Positions 15,737-25,196 of a DNA stretch of 64,000 nt are shown here, piece by piece. The notes under the pieces were generated by a model that was not told the DNA's origin, did no database searches, and saw only the letters and a program-made list of their open reading frames with translations. Source of the stretch: an uncultured Solobacterium sp. (GTDB lineage: Bacteria > Bacillota_I > Bacilli_A > Erysipelotrichales > Erysipelotrichaceae); NCBI GenBank assembly GCA_900552125.1, contig URYK01000001.1, forward strand, positions 106,380 through 170,379, in the 5' to 3' direction. The number at the start of each line of letters is the position of its first letter. Position 1 is the stretch's first letter. A program made the position numbers and the translations under genes.

Positions 15737-16555
15737 TTATAAATTCTGGTCTTTCACAAATTGATAAAAAGCATCTTCTGCTTGTTTATTTTTTTGAGAT
15801 ATAGTTCCAACAGGAGCACTATATACAACGAATTCTTCATTTCCATCTATTCCGATTATTTCATCACAATATGGATTATCAAATGCCGCAACAGCACATG
15901 CTCCTAGTCCTAAAGAACTGCATGCCAGATATAGGTTTTGTCCAACATGTCCTGCATCGATTAGTGCAACTCGATGTGCCATGATTCCATAGCGCCATTC
16001 ACATCGTGCTGGAATACAGGTCCAATAAAATACAACATCAGCTTTTGTGCTCCATGTTTGATTGCATAAACTTTTATTTATAACATCTTGAATGTTGTTT
16101 AGTTTTTTTATGAATTCTAATTCATGTGTCATAGGTAAATAATGATATAAACCTGGTTTTAAAGATTCACAATTTTGGATAATTAAATAGGTTTCAAAAG
16201 CATGCCTTGCCCCTCCTGAGGGAACTGTACGAAGCGTAGCATATTTCTTCCCTCTAATATCTAAAATACCTTGTGTACTCCACAATAAAAAAGATAATTG
16301 TAGTAAGGATATTCCTTGTTCAGTAAAGATACGTGAGCTTTTTCTTTTTTTTATAATTTCAATAAAGTTGTTTTGTAGTGATAGGTCTTTAAAGTTTCGT
16401 GGTAATTGAATAGGTTCATGATCACTCATACGTTCTTTGACTAAAGGAGGCTGTGGTTTCTTTAATTCCTGATCAGATACAAAGTCTTCTCTTTCATTAT
16501 GGTGCATAAAGGCTCTGCCAATGTTTATCATTTTGTTGATTTCTTCTTGTTTCAT
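15737..16555 (-). CDS. SagB/ThcOx-type nitroreductase-fold oxidoreductase
   Basis: 272 residues. KKRKSSRIF, SFLLWSTQGI, VPSGGARHAFETYLIIQ, GLYHYLPMTHELEF, AHRVALIDAGHVGQNLYLACSSLGLGACAVAAF and PVG near the end follow the SagB-type FMN dehydrogenase pattern. In thiazole/oxazole peptide clusters these enzymes oxidise azolines, but no precursor peptide or YcaO cyclodehydratase is nearby, so it is probably a free-standing relative with another substrate. It leads a two-gene operon with the LysR gene and faces the sulfite operon. Confidence 0.85.
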   Translation of the reverse strand: MKQEEINKMINIGRAFMHHNEREDFVSDQELKKPQPPLVKERMSDHEPIQLPRNFKDLSLQNNFIEIIKKRKSSRIFTEQGISLLQLSFLLWSTQGILDIRGKKYATLRTVPSGGARHAFETYLIIQNCESLKPGLYHYLPMTHELEFIKKLNNIQDVINKSLCNQTWSTKADVVFYWTCIPARCEWRYGIMAHRVALIDAGHVGQNLYLACSSLGLGACAVAAFDNPYCDEIIGIDGNEEFVVYSAPVGTISQKNKQAEDAFYQFVKDQNL

Positions 16556-16660
16556 AATACTTATCCTTTCTTTTATTTAATGGATTTTATTTGGAAAAAT
16601 TATAATAAATTCGTAATTTTTAAAATTATAAGGGAAAAAACTAAAAGGAATTCATATATT

Positions 16661-16740
16661 AATACTTAAGTGGTATTGGATTTTCTAATACCTATGATTG
16701 AATTTTACTATTTTGTTAAAAAAATATCAAGTGCTATAAT
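16661..16740 (+). promoter_or_regulatory. Promoter and LysR-type box of the sulfite/siroheme operon
   Basis: TTGTTA (16713-16718), 16 bp, TATAAT (16735-16740). Upstream, GGTATT-N9-AATACC (16672-16692) is a perfect inverted repeat with a T-N11-A core, and another AATAC half-site lies at 16661-16665. The box is centred about 65 bp before the predicted start of transcription, the usual recognition position of LysR activators. Confidence 0.65.
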
Positions 16741-16783
16741 ATACTTGTGAAATCCATCACAGATGGAAGAAAGGAAAAAAGAC

Positions 16784-18421
16784 ATGAAAATTTTAGTTGT
16801 TGGTGGAGTAGCTGCCGGTACCAAAGTAGCTGCAAAATTGAAACGTGAAAATCGAGATGCAATGATTACTGTTTTTAATAAGGGAAAAGATATTTCCTAT
16901 GCGGGCTGTGGTCTTCCTTATTATGTAGGACATGTTATTGAAGATAAGGCAGAATTGATTGTAAATACTCCACAAAAGTATGAGAAGCTAACTGGTGTGC
17001 AAGTGTGCTGTGAAACAGAAGTAACATCTGTAAATCGTGATGAAAAGTCAATCTGTGTAAAAGATTTAAAAACAGGTGAAGAATCTGTTCATACGTATGA
17101 CAAACTTGTTATTGCGACAGGAGCAAATCCAGTACAGCCTCCAGTTGCTGGAGCAGATCTGGAAAATGTTTTCTTTATGCGTACACCAGATGATGCGATT
17201 GCATTACGTGAAGTGATTGATGGGAGCGATATCAAGCGTGCTGTTGTTGTAGGTGGAGGGTACATTGGTCTTGAAGTTGCGGAAAACTTACATGCGAAAG
17301 GTATTCGTACTGTCGTAATTGATATGGCTGAACATGTACTTCCAGGATTTGATGCAGAGCTTTGTGAAAAAGTCGAAAATCATTTAGCAGATGAAGGCGT
17401 TATGGTGTTTACTTCAACTAAATTAGAAGCTTTAGAAGGTGATGGAAAAGTTGAGAAAGTCATCACAGATTCTCGTAAATTTAAAGCAGATTTAGTTGTA
17501 ATGAGTGTAGGTATTCGTCCAAATACAGCATTTCTTGCGGAGAGCGGTTTAGAAATGTTTAAAGGGACAATTCTAACAGATGCTAATTGTAGAACTAATG
17601 ATCCAGATATTTATGCAGTAGGTGACTGTGCAATGGTTCATAATGCAATCACAGGAAAACCTGTCTGGTCACCAATGGGTTCAACTGCTAATATTGCAGG
17701 ACGTTTAACCGCAAGAAATATTAATGGCGAGGATGTATCTTATCGAGGAGTTTTAGGTACAGCTGTTTGCCATTTACCTAATATGAATGCAGGTCGTACA
17801 GGATTAACAGAAGCACAGGCAATTAGTGAAGGCTTTGATCCTATCAGTGTAATCAGTGTTACGGATGATAAAGCTCATTATTATCCAGGAAGTGCACCGT
17901 TTATTACTAAGATGATTGCGGATAAGACATCAAAAAGACTGTTAGGACTTCAGGTTCTTGGAAAAGGTGCAGTCGATAAGATGGTGGATATTGCAGTAAC
18001 TGCCATCATGCTGAAGGCTACATTAGATGATCTTGTGGACTTTGACTTTGCATATGCACCTCCATTCTCAACTGCCATCCATCCATTTGCGACGACTTTA
18101 AATATTCTAATGAATAAAGTTAGCGGAGCATTTGAAACTGTAACTCCAAAAGAGTTAAAAGAAGGTGCAGCAAAAGGCTATACATTAATTGATGGCTGTC
18201 TGAGTCCATCTATCGAGGATGCACGTTATGTAGAATTAACAGATGTAGATGGTCCAATTGATGGACTTGCATTAGATGAAAAGATCCTGCTTGTCTGCAA
18301 TAAGGGAAAACGTGCATATTTATTACAGAATCGATTAAAAGGTTATGGTTATACAGGGACAAAAGTTCTTGAAGGAGGAATTTTTGTGACAGAGCCAGAT
18401 ACTATTAAAGAAAATATTTAA
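16784..18421 (+). CDS. CoA-disulfide-reductase-like flavoprotein with C-terminal rhodanese domain
   Basis: 545 residues. FAD-binding GGVAAGTK, active-site C42 in SYAGCGLPYY, NAD-binding VVVGGGYIGLEVAENL, and FAD-binding IYAVGDCAMV place it with CoA disulfide/polysulfide reductases. A dimerisation domain follows, then a short rhodanese domain with C505 in the loop CNKGKRAY. Such fusions (CoADR-Rhd, Npsr-like) reduce persulfides or polysulfides with NAD(P)H. ATG 16784 is preferred. It leads the sulfite reductase operon and may handle its zero-valent sulfur. Confidence 0.87.
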   Translation: MKILVVGGVAAGTKVAAKLKRENRDAMITVFNKGKDISYAGCGLPYYVGHVIEDKAELIVNTPQKYEKLTGVQVCCETEVTSVNRDEKSICVKDLKTGEESVHTYDKLVIATGANPVQPPVAGADLENVFFMRTPDDAIALREVIDGSDIKRAVVVGGGYIGLEVAENLHAKGIRTVVIDMAEHVLPGFDAELCEKVENHLADEGVMVFTSTKLEALEGDGKVEKVITDSRKFKADLVVMSVGIRPNTAFLAESGLEMFKGTILTDANCRTNDPDIYAVGDCAMVHNAITGKPVWSPMGSTANIAGRLTARNINGEDVSYRGVLGTAVCHLPNMNAGRTGLTEAQAISEGFDPISVISVTDDKAHYYPGSAPFITKMIADKTSKRLLGLQVLGKGAVDKMVDIAVTAIMLKATLDDLVDFDFAYAPPFSTAIHPFATTLNILMNKVSGAFETVTPKELKEGAAKGYTLIDGCLSPSIEDARYVELTDVDGPIDGLALDEKILLVCNKGKRAYLLQNRLKGYGYTGTKVLEGGIFVTEPDTIKENI

Positions 18422-18449
18422 TCATATATTATTGGGAGGAAATAAGATA

Positions 18450-19403
18450 ATGGCAACAACATTAAAACCGGAAGATATTAAAAGAGTGAAAGCTCTTGGA
18501 TTTCTAAATCATAAAGGAACAGATAATTTCAATGGACGTGTAATTACGGTAAATGGTCGTATTACTGCAGCACAGGCTATTCGTATCGGGGAAGCTGCAG
18601 AAAAATTCGGAGATGGACATATGATGTTCACAACTCGTTTAACTGCGGAAGTATCTGGAATTCCTTATGATAAAATCGAAGATTTCCGTGCTTATCTTAA
18701 AGAAGCAGGTCTAGTTACAGGTGGTACAGGTTCTAAAGTTCGTCCTGTAGTAGCTTGTAAAGGTACTACTTGTCAGTATGGTCTATTAGATTCTTATGCG
18801 TTATCAGAAGAAATTCATGAACGCTTCTATGTTGGATATAATGATGTAAAACTTCCACATAAATTTAAAATTGCAGTTGGAGGATGCCCTAATAACTGTG
18901 TTAAACCAGACTTAAATGACTTAGGTGTTATTGGTCAGCTGATTCCTAACTATGATGAAGATATGTGTAATGGATGTAAAAAATGTCAGGTAGAAAAAAT
19001 TTGTCCTGTAGGTGCAGCTAAGTTAGAAGATGTACTAAAAATTGATAAAGATATCTGTAATAACTGTGGTCGCTGTGTATACAATGAACCATGTCCATTT
19101 GATGCTATTGATGGAGGAACTTATGGTTTCAAAGTAGTAATCGGTGGAAGATGGGGTAAAAACATTGCACAGGGTAAAGCATTGAATAAAGTTTTCACTA
19201 CTAAAGAAGAAGTTATGGATGTAATTGAAAAAGCGATTTTACTATTCCGTGAGCAGGGAAAAACGGGAGAACGTTTCGCACAGACAATTGAGCGTATCGG
19301 ATTTGAAAATGTTGAAAAACAGCTGTTATCTAATGATATATTAGAACGTAAACAGGAAATCTTAGATGCTCAGCTACATATGACTGGTGGAGCAACTTGC
19401 TAA
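18450..19403 (+). CDS. Siroheme-iron-sulfur sulfite reductase subunit with ferredoxin insert (AsrC-like)
   Basis: 317 residues. An N-terminal ferredoxin-like half-domain (GRITAAQAIRIGEAAEKFGDG) precedes the siroheme/[4Fe-4S] cysteines in ACKGTTCQYG and VGGCPNNCVKP. Between the redox halves is a dicluster ferredoxin (CNGCKKCQVEKICPVGA; CNNCGRCVYNEPCPFDA). This matches AsrC/Fsr-group anaerobic sulfite reductases reducing sulfite to sulfide. No asrA/asrB genes follow, so electrons must come from another partner. ATG 18450 follows GGGAGGA. The downstream siroheme genes supply its cofactor. Confidence 0.85.
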   Translation: MATTLKPEDIKRVKALGFLNHKGTDNFNGRVITVNGRITAAQAIRIGEAAEKFGDGHMMFTTRLTAEVSGIPYDKIEDFRAYLKEAGLVTGGTGSKVRPVVACKGTTCQYGLLDSYALSEEIHERFYVGYNDVKLPHKFKIAVGGCPNNCVKPDLNDLGVIGQLIPNYDEDMCNGCKKCQVEKICPVGAAKLEDVLKIDKDICNNCGRCVYNEPCPFDAIDGGTYGFKVVIGGRWGKNIAQGKALNKVFTTKEEVMDVIEKAILLFREQGKTGERFAQTIERIGFENVEKQLLSNDILERKQEILDAQLHMTGGATC

Positions 19404-19462
19404 TTATTGAGTTAGCACATAATAACGGGAAACTATAGAGAAGATTAAAGAGGGAAAAAATC

Positions 19463-20530
19463 ATGAATTCAAATACAAAAAAATATGGAGCTATTATCTT
19501 ATGTTTAGTTATAGGATATTTAGCTACATATTCAACAGATGTACAGACTTCCATGCTGGGACGTGTTGTGATGGGAGGACCAATGGTAGCTCTTTTGGTT
19601 TCTATGATTATCTGCAACATTGTGCCTAAAATCGATAAAGATTTTAAAGCAGGAACAACTTTTGCTTCTAAGAAATTCCTAAATTGGGGAATCATTCTTA
19701 CTGGAGCAACATTAAGCTTTGCGGATATTCTAGGTACTGGTGTAAAAGCATTGCCACTTATCATTTTTAATATCTTATTAGCATTTACAGTTGCCTTGTT
19801 TGTCGGGAAAAAACTTGGCGTTAGTGATAATACTTCTACTTTAGTAGGTGGAGGTACTTGTATTTGCGGTGGTACAGCAATTGCTACCCTATCTAGAATT
19901 ATCAAAGCTCATGAACAGGAAATTGCATTTGCGATGGCTGCAATCTTCTTGTTTGATACGATTTCAGCGTTCACTTATCCTTATATAGCAGATATGCTAT
20001 CTTTAACAGACAATCAGTTTGCATTTGTAGCTGGAACGGCTATTAATGATACTTCATCTGTTGCTGGAGCACAGGCAACCTATGTAGCTATGCATAATCT
20101 TGGTGATTGGAGCGGTGCATTAAATGTTAAATTAGTACGTACTACCATGTTGATTTTCGTAGCTCTGGCTTGGACGATCATTATGGCAAATCGTGCAAAG
20201 AAAAATAATGAGACAGGAAATGGTGATTCTTTATTTGCTGTTGTGAAAAAGACATTCCCAATGTTTATCTTGTGGTTTGTTGTTATGGCAGGTTTAAATA
20301 CCTTAGGAATCTTTGATTTTGAATTACTTGGTACTACTTGTGGATCTTTATTAGGAAAGATTTCTAAATTCCTATTTGCTTCAGCGCTTGCTGGTGTTGG
20401 TTTTAAAATCAGATTTTCAGAAGTATTCTCCAAAGGTATAAAACCAATTGCACTTGGTGGGATTACTTGGGCTTGTGTAGCTATTTCATCTTATGCATTT
20501 ATCTTCCTGTTTGCATCCTATGTAGGATAA
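19463..20530 (+). CDS. yeiH: YeiH family (UPF0324) membrane transporter, putative sulfur oxyanion exporter
   Basis: 355 residues, about 10-11 membrane segments. GRVVMGGPMVALLV, NWGIILTGATLSF, GGGTCICGGTAIAT, AGTAINDTSSVAGA and the C-terminal FLFASALAGVGFKI are characteristic of the YeiH/'putative sulfate exporter' family. The usual family link with LysR regulators of the CysL type and sulfur metabolism fits this locus. A role in moving sulfite, sulfate or related anions is likely, but direction and substrate are not shown. Confidence 0.87.
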   Translation: MNSNTKKYGAIILCLVIGYLATYSTDVQTSMLGRVVMGGPMVALLVSMIICNIVPKIDKDFKAGTTFASKKFLNWGIILTGATLSFADILGTGVKALPLIIFNILLAFTVALFVGKKLGVSDNTSTLVGGGTCICGGTAIATLSRIIKAHEQEIAFAMAAIFLFDTISAFTYPYIADMLSLTDNQFAFVAGTAINDTSSVAGAQATYVAMHNLGDWSGALNVKLVRTTMLIFVALAWTIIMANRAKKNNETGNGDSLFAVVKKTFPMFILWFVVMAGLNTLGIFDFELLGTTCGSLLGKISKFLFASALAGVGFKIRFSEVFSKGIKPIALGGITWACVAISSYAFIFLFASYVG

Positions 20531-20545
20531 GATGTATAATAATCT

Positions 20546-20575
20546 GAGGTGAACATCACGTTCACCTCTCATTTT
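20546..20575 (+). terminator. Hairpin between yeiH and hemA, weak terminator or processing site
   Basis: GAGGTGAAC (20546-20554) pairs with GTTCACCTC (20560-20568) around 5 bases. The following TCATTTTATC is a poor T-run, so partial termination with read-through into hemA is plausible. Confidence 0.55.
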
Positions 20576-20602
20576 ATCAATTAGTAGAAAGTAGGCATTT
20601 TC

Positions 20603-21841
20603 ATGAACTTAGCAGTTATTGGGACAAATTTTTATCACAGCAGTATCGAAAAGCGAGATTTGGTTTCTTTTTCTGATACAAAAAAATTAGAAATGTATGA
20701 GCTTATGGATGATATTGGGATTGATTATGGGGTAATTGTTTCTACCTGTAATCGTAGTGAATTATATTTTCTGTATGAGAAAGAGGAACAGTTAGAACAG
20801 CTTCAGCAGGTATATTTAGATTTTTTTCATTTGAAGAAAGAAGATATTCAACTGTTGTTATATAAACAAAAACAGGCATTATACTATCTATTTGAAGTAT
20901 GTGCTGGTATTCGTTCGCTTGTGATTGGCGAGGATCAGATTTTAGGACAGATGGTTGAAAGTATGGAATTTGCCCAAAGACAAGGTAAAATGAATAAAAT
21001 ACTAAATCGTATGTTTCAGGATGCGATTACCTGTGCTAAACAGATACGATCAAAAGTAAAAATCAGTGAACATCCCCTTTCTATCTCTTATATTGGTATT
21101 CAGCAGCTTTTATGCCATGGAGGTATCTCTGACAAAAGCATAATGGTTATTGGTGCTGGTAAAATGGCTTCTCTTGCTATGCGATATGTCTTCGAACAAA
21201 ATCCAAAAGTAGTGTATAATGCGAATCGTTCTTTGAAGAATGCTATTTCTTTACAGGCAGAGTTTCCTGATTTAGTCTTATTGCCATTAGAGGATCGCTA
21301 TGAAAAACTGCAGGAATGTGATATTGTGATAAGTGCTACTTCCTGTCCACATATTTTATTGAAAAAAGAATATATAGGAAAGCGAACTAAAGAATTAACA
21401 TGTCTAGACTTGGCAATTCCTAGAGATATTGATCCAGCATTAAAGGATGATGATATGATTACTTTATTTGATATTGATTCATTACAGGAAATTGCTAATC
21501 ATAATCTTAAAAAACGAGAAGAATTAGTAGAGATATCACGTAGTATAATTACTGATAAAGTAGAACAGTTAGAGAAATGGATTCTTTCTTCCCATGTAGA
21601 TCATACAATTGCATCGTTACAGGAAAAATGTGATGAAATTGTCCATAGTACTTATGATTTATTAGAGCGTAAGCTAGACCTAAGTGAACGCGAAAAATAC
21701 ATTTTACATAAAACCCTGCATACTTCTATGTATCGGCTTATGAAAGAACCATTTCGTACTTTAAAACAATTAGATGAATCACAACAGACGCAGTATCAGG
21801 AAATGGTAAAACATTTATTTCAGATGGAAAATAAAGAATGA
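20603..21841 (+). CDS. hemA: Glutamyl-tRNA reductase
   Basis: Reduces glutamyl-tRNA to glutamate-1-semialdehyde, the first committed step of tetrapyrrole synthesis in C5-pathway bacteria. 412 residues: the catalytic C49 in STCNRSELY, GEDQILGQM, an NADPH domain with VIGAGKMASLAM, and a C-terminal dimerisation helix region. The ribosome site is weak. It overlaps or abuts hemC and starts the run of siroheme genes that ends at 27730. Confidence 0.95.
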   Translation: MNLAVIGTNFYHSSIEKRDLVSFSDTKKLEMYELMDDIGIDYGVIVSTCNRSELYFLYEKEEQLEQLQQVYLDFFHLKKEDIQLLLYKQKQALYYLFEVCAGIRSLVIGEDQILGQMVESMEFAQRQGKMNKILNRMFQDAITCAKQIRSKVKISEHPLSISYIGIQQLLCHGGISDKSIMVIGAGKMASLAMRYVFEQNPKVVYNANRSLKNAISLQAEFPDLVLLPLEDRYEKLQECDIVISATSCPHILLKKEYIGKRTKELTCLDLAIPRDIDPALKDDDMITLFDIDSLQEIANHNLKKREELVEISRSIITDKVEQLEKWILSSHVDHTIASLQEKCDEIVHSTYDLLERKLDLSEREKYILHKTLHTSMYRLMKEPFRTLKQLDESQQTQYQEMVKHLFQMENKE

Positions 21842-21855
21842 AGAAAGGAAAGTTT

Positions 21856-22758
21856 ATGATGAATCCTACAAAAACATATAAAATAGGAACTAGAGGTTCT
21901 GCCTTAGCTTTAGCACAGACCAATTGGGTAAAGGCACAATTAGAAAAAGCATATCCAGATGATCAATTTGAAATCGTAGTAATTAAGACAAAGGGAGATC
22001 GTATACAAAATATAGCATTGGATAAGATTGGGGATAAAGGACTATTTGTAAAGGAAATTGAAAATCAATTATTAGATGGCAGTATTGATCTAGCTGTACA
22101 TAGTATGAAAGATATGCCTTCACAGACAATAGATGGTCTTTGTTTTGCGGATGCCTGGGAATGCGAAGATGCTAGAGATGCCTTAATTCTTAGAGAAGTT
22201 TCTTCACTAGAAGAATTAAAATTAAATGCTCGCATTGGTACAGGAAGCAAACGTCGTGCATTTCAGATACAAAAACTAAGAAATGATATTCAGTGTGTTG
22301 GTATTCGTGGAAATGTAGAAACAAGACTTAGAAAAATGGAAGAAGAACAGCTAGATGGTATCATTATGGCGGTAGCTGGGTTACGTCGTTTAGGATTGGA
22401 AAATAAAATTACACATATCTTTAGCTGTGAAGAAATGGTTCCAGCTTGTGCACAGGGTATTTTAGGAATTGAGTGCCGAAGTGAAGATAAGGAACTATTG
22501 AAGAAATTAAATGCATTAAGCAGTGAGCAGGCAAAATTACGTTGTGATATGGAAAGAGCATACTTAAAGGCAATGGATGGTAGCTGTCATGTGCCAAGTG
22601 GAGCTTGTGTTCAGATGAAGGATGATCGGTTGAATTTCTATTGTGTACATGGTGATGAAAATGGAAATAATTTAATCCAGCTTCATTTATCAGGAAGTAT
22701 AGAAGAAAAAGATCAACTCTTACAGGAAGCGATTAAGACAATAAAAGAAAAGAGGTAA
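21856..22758 (+). CDS. hemC: Porphobilinogen deaminase (hydroxymethylbilane synthase)
   Basis: Condenses four porphobilinogens into hydroxymethylbilane. 300 residues: IGTRGSALALAQTNWV, DKGLFVKEIE, AVHSMKDMPS, GTGSKRRAFQI, GIRGNVETRLRK, and C244 in GSCHVPSGA for the dipyrromethane cofactor. ATG 21856 follows AAAGGA at a proper distance; ATG 21838 overlaps the hemA stop but has a poor ribosome site. Confidence 0.95.
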   Translation: MMNPTKTYKIGTRGSALALAQTNWVKAQLEKAYPDDQFEIVVIKTKGDRIQNIALDKIGDKGLFVKEIENQLLDGSIDLAVHSMKDMPSQTIDGLCFADAWECEDARDALILREVSSLEELKLNARIGTGSKRRAFQIQKLRNDIQCVGIRGNVETRLRKMEEEQLDGIIMAVAGLRRLGLENKITHIFSCEEMVPACAQGILGIECRSEDKELLKKLNALSSEQAKLRCDMERAYLKAMDGSCHVPSGACVQMKDDRLNFYCVHGDENGNNLIQLHLSGSIEEKDQLLQEAIKTIKEKR

Positions 22759-22762
22759 TCAT

Positions 22763-24223
22763 ATGGGGAAAGTATATTTAGTAGGTGCAGGACCAGGATC
22801 CATTGATTTACTTACCAGAAAAGCAGAGTGTTTATTGAGAAAGGCGGATTGTATCGTTTATGATCGTTTGATAGAAGATGCGATATTAGATTTGGCCATG
22901 GATGACTGTGAAATGATTTATGTTGGTAAACAAGCCGGAAATCATACAATGAAACAAGATGCTATATGTAATCTTTTAGTCGAAAAAGCAAAACAATATG
23001 ATTGTGTTGTACGTTTAAAAGGTGGAGATGTCTATGTCTTTGGACGTGGAGGAGAAGAAGGAATTAAATTATATGAAAACCATATTCCTTTTGAAGTCGT
23101 ACCTGGAGTAACTTCAGCTATTGCAGGACTGGCGTATGCAGGTATTCCGATTACACATCGAGGAATGGCTAGAGGATTTCATGTTGTTACTGCACATGAT
23201 AAAGATGATAAACTAGCCAATATTGATTTTGACGCAATGGCTAGAACAGAAGATACTTGTGTATTCTTAATGGGGTTAAGTAAAGTTGGTGAGATTGCGG
23301 AAAAATTGCTGGAAGCAGGAAAGAATCCTAATACACCTGCAGCCATCATCTCTCATGCGACATGGATCAGTCAGCAGGTGATAGAGGGTACACTTTCTAC
23401 CATTGATCAGATACTAAAAGAACACCCGCTTCTTTCACCTGCCATATTCGCAGTAGGCAATGTCATATCTCTACGAAAAGAGTTATCATTTTTAGAACAG
23501 CGACCTCTTCGTGGCTGTAAGATATTATTAGCTCATCCAAAAGGAAATGGAACAATGCCATCACTATTTCATGAACAAGGTGCGTTAGTAAAAGAACTAT
23601 ATACTGGAGAAATCCAATATAGAAAAGAAGCATTATCTGATCTTTCCCTATCTGATTATACACATATAGTATGTACTAGTCGCCATGGGGCAAAAGCATT
23701 GTGTGATCATATATACAAGAAAAGAATTGACCTAAGAAATTTATTAGGAATAAAACTATGCTGTGTAGGAAAAAAGACTGCCGCAGTTTTTGAAGAACAT
23801 ATGCTATATGCGGATATTATTCCAGACAGTTATGATGGAGAGTCTTTGGCAGACAGCATGGAAAAAGAATTAAAAGAGACAGATCATGTATTATTTTTAA
23901 GCGGAAAGACTTATCATAAAAAATTACGTGATGTATTAGAGACTAAGGCAAAGCTAACACATCGATTTGTCTATGAGAATGTTAAGATTGATGTGGATAC
24001 CAATATAAAGTTATCCGATTATGATGTTATGGTATTTACTTGTTCATCAGCTGTAGATGCCTGTGAAGACTTATTAAGACAGGATCATTTACCATATATC
24101 ATGTCTATGGGTAAAGAAACATCCGCAACACTATATAAATATGGTATAGAAGATATACATACCGCAAAAATATCAACAGCAGAAGAAGTTGTACAAATGG
24201 TTATAGATTACTGGAGGAATTAA
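22763..24223 (+). CDS. cobA-hemD: Fused uroporphyrinogen-III C-methyltransferase / uroporphyrinogen-III synthase
   Basis: 486 residues in two parts. Residues 1 to about 240 are the SAM-dependent methyltransferase (GAGPGSIDLLT, YDRL, VRLKGGDVYVFGRGGEE, VVPGVTSAIAGLAYAGIPITHRG), making precorrin-2. Residues from about 248 are HemD, which closes and inverts ring D (weakly conserved, with YTHIVCTSRHGAKAL and VFTCSSAVDA). The fused order is common in clostridia and their relatives. Steps are thus coupled from linear tetrapyrrole to the siroheme branch. Confidence 0.93.
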   Translation: MGKVYLVGAGPGSIDLLTRKAECLLRKADCIVYDRLIEDAILDLAMDDCEMIYVGKQAGNHTMKQDAICNLLVEKAKQYDCVVRLKGGDVYVFGRGGEEGIKLYENHIPFEVVPGVTSAIAGLAYAGIPITHRGMARGFHVVTAHDKDDKLANIDFDAMARTEDTCVFLMGLSKVGEIAEKLLEAGKNPNTPAAIISHATWISQQVIEGTLSTIDQILKEHPLLSPAIFAVGNVISLRKELSFLEQRPLRGCKILLAHPKGNGTMPSLFHEQGALVKELYTGEIQYRKEALSDLSLSDYTHIVCTSRHGAKALCDHIYKKRIDLRNLLGIKLCCVGKKTAAVFEEHMLYADIIPDSYDGESLADSMEKELKETDHVLFLSGKTYHKKLRDVLETKAKLTHRFVYENVKIDVDTNIKLSDYDVMVFTCSSAVDACEDLLRQDHLPYIMSMGKETSATLYKYGIEDIHTAKISTAEEVVQMVIDYWRN

Positions 24224-24224
24224 A

Positions 24225-25193
24225 ATGTTTTATCGAGGAAGAAGACTTAGAAAAAATGCCGCAATACGTTCAATGATAAGAGAAACTAATTTACATGTTG
24301 AAGATTTGATCTATCCTTTATTTTTAGTAGAGGGATTATCTGGAAAAGAAGAAATCAGCAGTATGCCAGGAATATATCGTTATGGATTAGATGCATTAGA
24401 TGAAGTGGTTTCAGAAATTCATTCTGCTGGCATTCAAAGTGTATTGTTGTTTGGGATTCCTTTACATAAAGATAGCTGTGGCACAAGCAGCTATGATGAA
24501 CATGGTATCGTACAGGAAGGAATACGCCGATTAAAAGAAATTGATCCAGACTTATATGTTATTGCCGATGTCTGTATGTGTGAATATACAGATCATGGAC
24601 ATTGTGGAATCTTAAATGAAAAAGGTGTTGTACAAAATGATATAACACTTTCTTATCTATCTAAAATAGCTTTATCATACGCAAGAGCAGGCGTTGATAT
24701 GGTTGCGCCAAGTGATATGATGGATGGACATATCAAAGAACTTCGTCATGCATTAGATGAAGCAGGATACTATGATCTTCCAATTATGGGATATTCCGCA
24801 AAATATGCGTCTAATTATTATGGACCATTCCGTGAAGCTGCACAAAGTGCACCGGGATTTGGAGATCGTAAATCTTATCAGATGGATTATGGTAATGGGA
24901 AAGAAGCATTGCGTGAAATTCAGGCAGATATTGAAGAAGGCGTAGATGTAATTATGATTAAACCGGCTTTATCATATATGGATGTAATCAAAGATGCATC
25001 ACTTCATTTTGACTATCCGATCTGTGCTTATAATGTAAGTGGAGAATACAGCATGTTGAAGATGGCTGTAGAACAAGGATTAATGAATGAAGATGTAATT
25101 TATGAAACCTTATTATCAATGAAACGTGCAGGAGCGGATATGATTATTACATATTTTGCGTTAGAAATTGCACAGAAACTGAAAGGAAGATAA
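24225..25193 (+). CDS. hemB: Delta-aminolevulinic acid dehydratase (porphobilinogen synthase)
   Basis: Joins two aminolevulinates to porphobilinogen. 322 residues. The zinc-type cysteines are seen in DVCMCEYTDHGHCG, and the Schiff-base lysines in GYSAKYASNYYGPFR and VIMIKPALSYMD. The start has GGAGG 6 bp upstream and lies one base after the cobA-hemD stop. Gene order is not pathway order, but all steps are present. Confidence 0.95.
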   Translation: MFYRGRRLRKNAAIRSMIRETNLHVEDLIYPLFLVEGLSGKEEISSMPGIYRYGLDALDEVVSEIHSAGIQSVLLFGIPLHKDSCGTSSYDEHGIVQEGIRRLKEIDPDLYVIADVCMCEYTDHGHCGILNEKGVVQNDITLSYLSKIALSYARAGVDMVAPSDMMDGHIKELRHALDEAGYYDLPIMGYSAKYASNYYGPFREAAQSAPGFGDRKSYQMDYGNGKEALREIQADIEEGVDVIMIKPALSYMDVIKDASLHFDYPICAYNVSGEYSMLKMAVEQGLMNEDVIYETLLSMKRAGADMIITYFALEIAQKLKGR

Positions 25194-25196
25194 ATA

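Noticed and set aside
15737..16555. Thiazole/oxazole peptide (SagB) biosynthetic cluster
   Set aside because: No precursor peptide, YcaO or SagC-like gene nearby; the gene pairs with a LysR regulator instead.
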